Position numbers and translations under genes: made by a program
The notes under the pieces: model-generated
Databases searched by the model: none
What the model was told of the DNA's origin: nothing
What the model saw: only the letters and a program-made list of their open reading frames with translations
Shown here: positions 60,381 through 64,000 of the stretch, piece by piece
Position numbering within the stretch: the stretch's first letter is position 1
How the letters are laid out: each line of letters begins with the position of its first letter
Origin: Adineta ricciae
Taxonomy: Eukaryota > Rotifera > Eurotatoria > Adinetida > Adinetidae
Direction: 5' to 3'
Assembly: GCA_905250025.1 (NCBI GenBank)
Contig: CAJNOJ010000122.1
Location: 1 to 64,000, forward strand
Length of the DNA stretch: 64,000 nucleotides

Positions 60381-62392
60381 GTTGTATTTCAATCGTGCAG
60401 AAGACCGTACCGTAGAGATTGGAGGTGATGAAAAATATTTGACTTTCTTCGTTATGAGTAGTAATCCATGATGACGATGTAGTTCTATATGCTTTTGACG
60501 AAAACCAATGACGTATAATAGTTTCAACAACCATACGAGTTATCGGCACGCACAGATAGATGGCATTAGAGTATGTATGCTCAGTGAATTCTGTTTTGAC
60601 ATGCACGATGGTAAAATTGAGAATTGAAAGCAGGAAATCTTTTACGCCTTTGACTCTTTTGCAAGCTGATTCGATTTTTATCAAAAGGAATTAACACCAA
60701 CAAATTAATTTCTCTAACTAAAAAATATAGTGGAAGATGACAAACTCTACAGCTTACGTTAGAGCTTTTATTTTGATTGTGTAAGTTTTGTTTTTGAGAA
60801 CACAAAATGCTACCCAGTCAGTTTTCAATGATTGTTTTGCACCATTTGACGTTTTCTAGTAAAAAAAACACACATAGTACAATAAGTTTCATGATATAGC
60901 TTGCTGAGAGCTTCGTGCAGTACTTCTCAGTGTGTTTGTTTCACTTTTTCAAATCTTATTCGATGATATATAAGACAAGAAAGAAAAAAATGATTGTTTC
61001 TCAACCTGAAAAACCAGGCAGATAATCTTTTATTTCTTTTTAAAGCCACAAACTATATAATTGAGCTATGCAGTTCATCGCAGGGATGCTGTTAACGTGA
61101 ACATATCAAGTCAAGTTAAACTGCCACCCATAAGATACATATTCCTTTGGTGTTGAGAAGTGAATTAGAACATTCACTATCTTTCATATAAATAAAATGA
61201 TAGCTCCCTCATCGAGATGCTCTAACGATTAGTTGTGAATTCATTTTGATGAATTAATTACCCTATGGTATTTTAATAAATAAGAAAACGTGGAAAGTCT
61301 TCGAAAGAACATGTGTTATCGATTCTCTTAGAAAACTAGACGTTTAGCTTATTGGAAAAGTTAAGCCGTTTTTCGATATCCCCAAAAAGATGACGTTGAA
61401 GATAATTAGCAAACCTACGAGAACGCTGTAATATCTTGCTTTAAAACACCCGTAGTCTTGTTAACAGATAACTGCCGATTAGTTTCTTACAATACAATAG
61501 CCGTGATATAAATACGTGAGCATTTACAACGAAGAGCAAAAATAGTACCTGACTTATCATTTGGTTGTGAAGGATAGTATTTTATGTAAAGCATACTGTA
61601 TTATATCATTTGATAGGATTTTACTCTGTCCTTTCTTCGATCAGTTATGAAATGAATGGATCTGCATTGCTCTAGTTCTTCAGCATCGGTTTTCCTTTGA
61701 AATGATATCTGTATTATGAATATGAACAGAATAACTGTTTTCTTTTGTTGAAATACATATTGCTTATATGATTTACCTGAAAATCCATTTTCTTGCTTAA
61801 TTGATGCGCATTCATAGCCTCTCTTACCAAAATTATTTTCCACAATTTGATTTCACTGGTAACAATAAGATTAAAATCCACTAATACTCTTCGAACGATT
61901 AGAAATGCTAATTAAATACTAGATTCATAGTTGCATCGCTTTGTTGTTCTGTAGAAATGATGAACATCATATAATCCTACCATCTCGCGAAATATGCGTA
62001 TGCACAATTTGGTTTATTATTGTACGCTCTAATTGTACACACATAATCAGATTTGATGCGTTATAGCGTTTTCCGAGAAATTCATTTTTGACCCAGCACA
62101 TACTCAAGATGTCACTCACCTAGGCTATTATATTCGTCATGCAAAATTTCCCAATTTCGCAGCTTTGGAAATTGAGATGGACCTTCTATTATGGATGTCC
62201 GTGATGGCCCTATAAGAAGTTCTAACCTAATCTCCCTACTGGAAAATTCAGAGATTTTGGTATACAGAGTCGGCGGAAACTGCCAAAGCTCATAAGGTAA
62301 ACCAACTTTGCTATGTCCCTTCCGACGCTCATAGCTGTCGCAATAAACATGAATGGAAGTTATTGTTGAAAAAAAAGAATGACTAAAATGAA
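60381..62392. other. Long gene-poor stretch
   Basis: About 2 kb upstream of the F-box/LRR gene. Minus-strand frames up to 60805 overlap the F-box exon and are shadows or leader sequence. The minus ORF 61601-61843 has no motif. No repeat noticed. Confidence 0.35.
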
Positions 62393-62423
62393 ACCCTCAT
62401 CACCCTCACCCTCACCCTCACCC
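62393..62423 (-). repeat. Short TGAGGG-type tandem repeat
   Basis: About four units of CCCTCA on the plus strand (TGAGGG on the minus strand). A shorter run of the same kind, TTCACCCTCACCCTAG, lies at 63581-63596. Resembles interstitial telomere-like sequence, one base off the TGTGGG unit I recall for bdelloid telomeres. Confidence 0.5.
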
Positions 62424-63002
62424 ACATCCACCCTTCATACTTCAGCCAAAACTCAAGCTTTTAGGGTAAAAAATTTGGATTTATCCCTAAAAAATGTTTG
62501 CTACAAGATGGGCTAACTCCGATATTGATCTATGCAAGTCGATTGAGCAGCTTTGTTTGTGGCTCTCGTATAGTGACTCCCAAATGAATATTTGATAACT
62601 AAACACAGCCTAAATGTACATTGATATATCGATATATATATACGGCACAAGTCTGGAGATAAATGTTTGATATGTGGGTAAATCGTTTTTATTCGTTTTC
62701 CTGAGTAAAAAGCTGCCTTGGTGGTCGATGGAAGGATGCATTATTACAAAACAAAACGATATTTTACTTGTTATAATGATGCGAAACGAACAAGACGAAA
62801 AAAGTAAAGGATACAGAAAGGACGAAAAGAAAACGAAATTCATCTCATCCACGATTATAATCGTTGCCGGATGAAAATGTTACGCTTCATCGAACCACTG
62901 ATCGAACATTGGTTGGAAAAAGCCAAGTAATTTTGTCAACGATAAATAAAGGATGAAATTAGTTACGATCACGCAGAACAGATTTCGAATATTACTTAAG
63001 TC
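62424..63002. other. Gene-free stretch
   Basis: AT-rich, flanking the repeat elements. Overlapping ORFs at 62610-62874 on both strands have no supporting features. Confidence 0.35.
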
Positions 63003-63369
63003 AGTGTGAAGCTAGCACGAAGGAGCTATAGCACGAACAAACGATGTATTAGCTAAAAAATTTTTTACTAAATATGTCCCGTCCAGGGAAACTATACCAT
63101 TCAACACAGAATTTAATTCTGCGTCGAAAGGTGGTACTTTTATTCACGGGACAAACTTAGGAGGAATTCTATTTGATTATAAATACACCTATAGGAAGCA
63201 AACAAAGATGTAGGTGAAATTTTTTCGAAAGTTTGTCCCGTGAATAAAAGTACCACCTTTCGATGCAGAATTAAATTCTAAGTCGAATTGTGTAGTTTTT
63301 ATGCATGGGAGAAACTTCATAAAAAAGTTTTTAGCTAACATATCATTTGTTCGTGCTAGCTTCACACCG
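63003..63369. repeat. Inverted-repeat (fold-back) MITE-like element
   Basis: Left arm begins AGTGTGAAGCTAGCACGAA (63003) and the right arm ends TTCGTGCTAGCTTCACAC (about 63351-63368), its reverse complement. Inside, TTTATTCACGGGACAAACTT (about 63137-63158) pairs with AGTTTGTCCCGTGAATAAAA (about 63231-63250), leaving a central loop of about 70 bp. It encodes nothing. One arm has an insert (GGAGCTATAGCACGAA). A related single arm lies 6 kb away at 56918. Target-site duplication not evident to me. Confidence 0.7.
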
Positions 63370-64000
63370 ATATTACCTGAATCATTTATCACGTAAGTAA
63401 ATCTAATTATCGACATGATGAGTATATAGACCCTTCAAAATAGAAGAACATTCCAGTGCACAAAAAATGCACTGAGACTCATTGTTAAAATCATATTTGA
63501 ATAGATACCGCTAATATGAATGTATTGAGTTTCCCCTAATCGTATTCTATTTTAGATCGTAAAACAGTTTGATAAAATAGTTCACCCTCACCCTAGTATA
63601 GTCTAACGTACACGGCTCTATCATTCATGTTCTGTAATATTAGTCTGCGTTGATGGTAGATAATGTTAATCATAATGTATTACGTTGAGTTTAGGAAAAA
63701 AATTGGCGGACAACTATTTAATCGGATATCCTTTTGCTGATTCCGAAGTAACCCTTGATTTCGTATATATGCGAACGATAATGTAATAGAATGCTACTAA
63801 CCAGAAAGTTCATCCAAGTAATAACTTTCGTTCAAGTTCATATACTGAATCTAGGCAGAAGTCATAGTGTGGATAAAATATATAGCAAGATTCGCACCAT
63901 TATCTTGATATCTCAGAAAAATATAGACAACAAGTTCGCATAGAAGTTTGTGTACCAAAATGTCTGGAACAGTCTTTTATTTCAGAAGAGCCATTTTTCC
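63370..64000. other. Gene-free right end of the window
   Basis: AT-rich sequence with a short CCCTCA repeat (63581-63596). No ORF longer than about 60 codons that looks coding. Confidence 0.35.

Noticed and set aside
60178..60684. 168-codon minus-strand ORF overlapping the F-box exon
   Set aside because: Different frame from the F-box; contains no motif.
62393..62423. CRISPR-like or minisatellite array
   Set aside because: Units are six bases without spacers; simple telomere-like repeat only.

Overview
The window is about 33-36% GC and carries compact eukaryotic genes cut by many very small introns (mostly 46-70 bp, GT..AG). It looks like a bdelloid rotifer. This is inferred from lineage-expanded F-box and F-box/LRR families, large intronless LDLa/EGF GPCRs, a RING-kinase-PIMT fusion, and several start codons placed directly after a 3' splice-acceptor-like sequence, as expected with spliced-leader trans-splicing. 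No database was searched. All exon structures were read by hand from splice sites and reading frame, and summed exon lengths were checked for divisibility by three.

Layout. 1-4.3 kb: 3' end of an unidentified gene (+), a two-stop glycosyltransferase-like pseudogene (-), and a CCHC zinc-knuckle protein related to LINE ORF1/Gag (-). 4.5-9.2 kb: a 1,561-aa LDLa/EGF seven-helix receptor in one exon (+). 9.7-12.1 kb: BTB-BACK-Kelch (KLHL10-like, 10 exons, -). 13.2-16.1 kb: a tiny two-exon gene (+) and the RING-kinase-PIMT fusion (+). 16.5-17.7 kb: decayed F-box-family gene (-). 18.5-22.5 kb: nucleoporin NUP54 and an F-box protein (both -). 23.8-29.7 kb: a Ser/Thr-rich protein and a CEP70 homologue (+). 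30.4-31.6 kb: a B-box-like Cys/His coiled-coil protein (-). 31.6-34.8 kb: gene-poor. 34.9-38.2 kb: M14 metallocarboxypeptidase with a one-base frameshift and another F-box protein (-). 38.6-45.4 kb: a complete 30-exon TRPM2-type channel with NUDT9-like tail (-). 46.9-49.9 kb: HDAC8-like deacetylase and ALG2 mannosyltransferase, three bases apart (-). 50.3-53.9 kb: ELKS/CAST (ERC) active-zone scaffold (-). 54.4-56.3 kb: CDKL kinase (+) with one damaged splice acceptor. 56.3-64 kb: accessory stretch with copies of a fold-back element, a small secreted-type ORF, an F-box/LRR gene built from seven near-identical 84-bp exons, and short TGAGGG-type repeats.

Conserved housekeeping and neuronal/ciliary genes (NUP54, CEP70, ALG2, HDAC8, ERC, TRPM2-like, CDKL) are interleaved with rapidly duplicating or decaying families (F-box, F-box/LRR, pseudogenes). 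Several genes show single-base lesions that may be real or may be assembly errors. The most unusual architectures are the RING-kinase-PIMT fusion, the exon-per-repeat LRR array and the 3-bp ALG2-HDAC8 junction whose apparent trans-splice acceptor overlaps the upstream stop codon.
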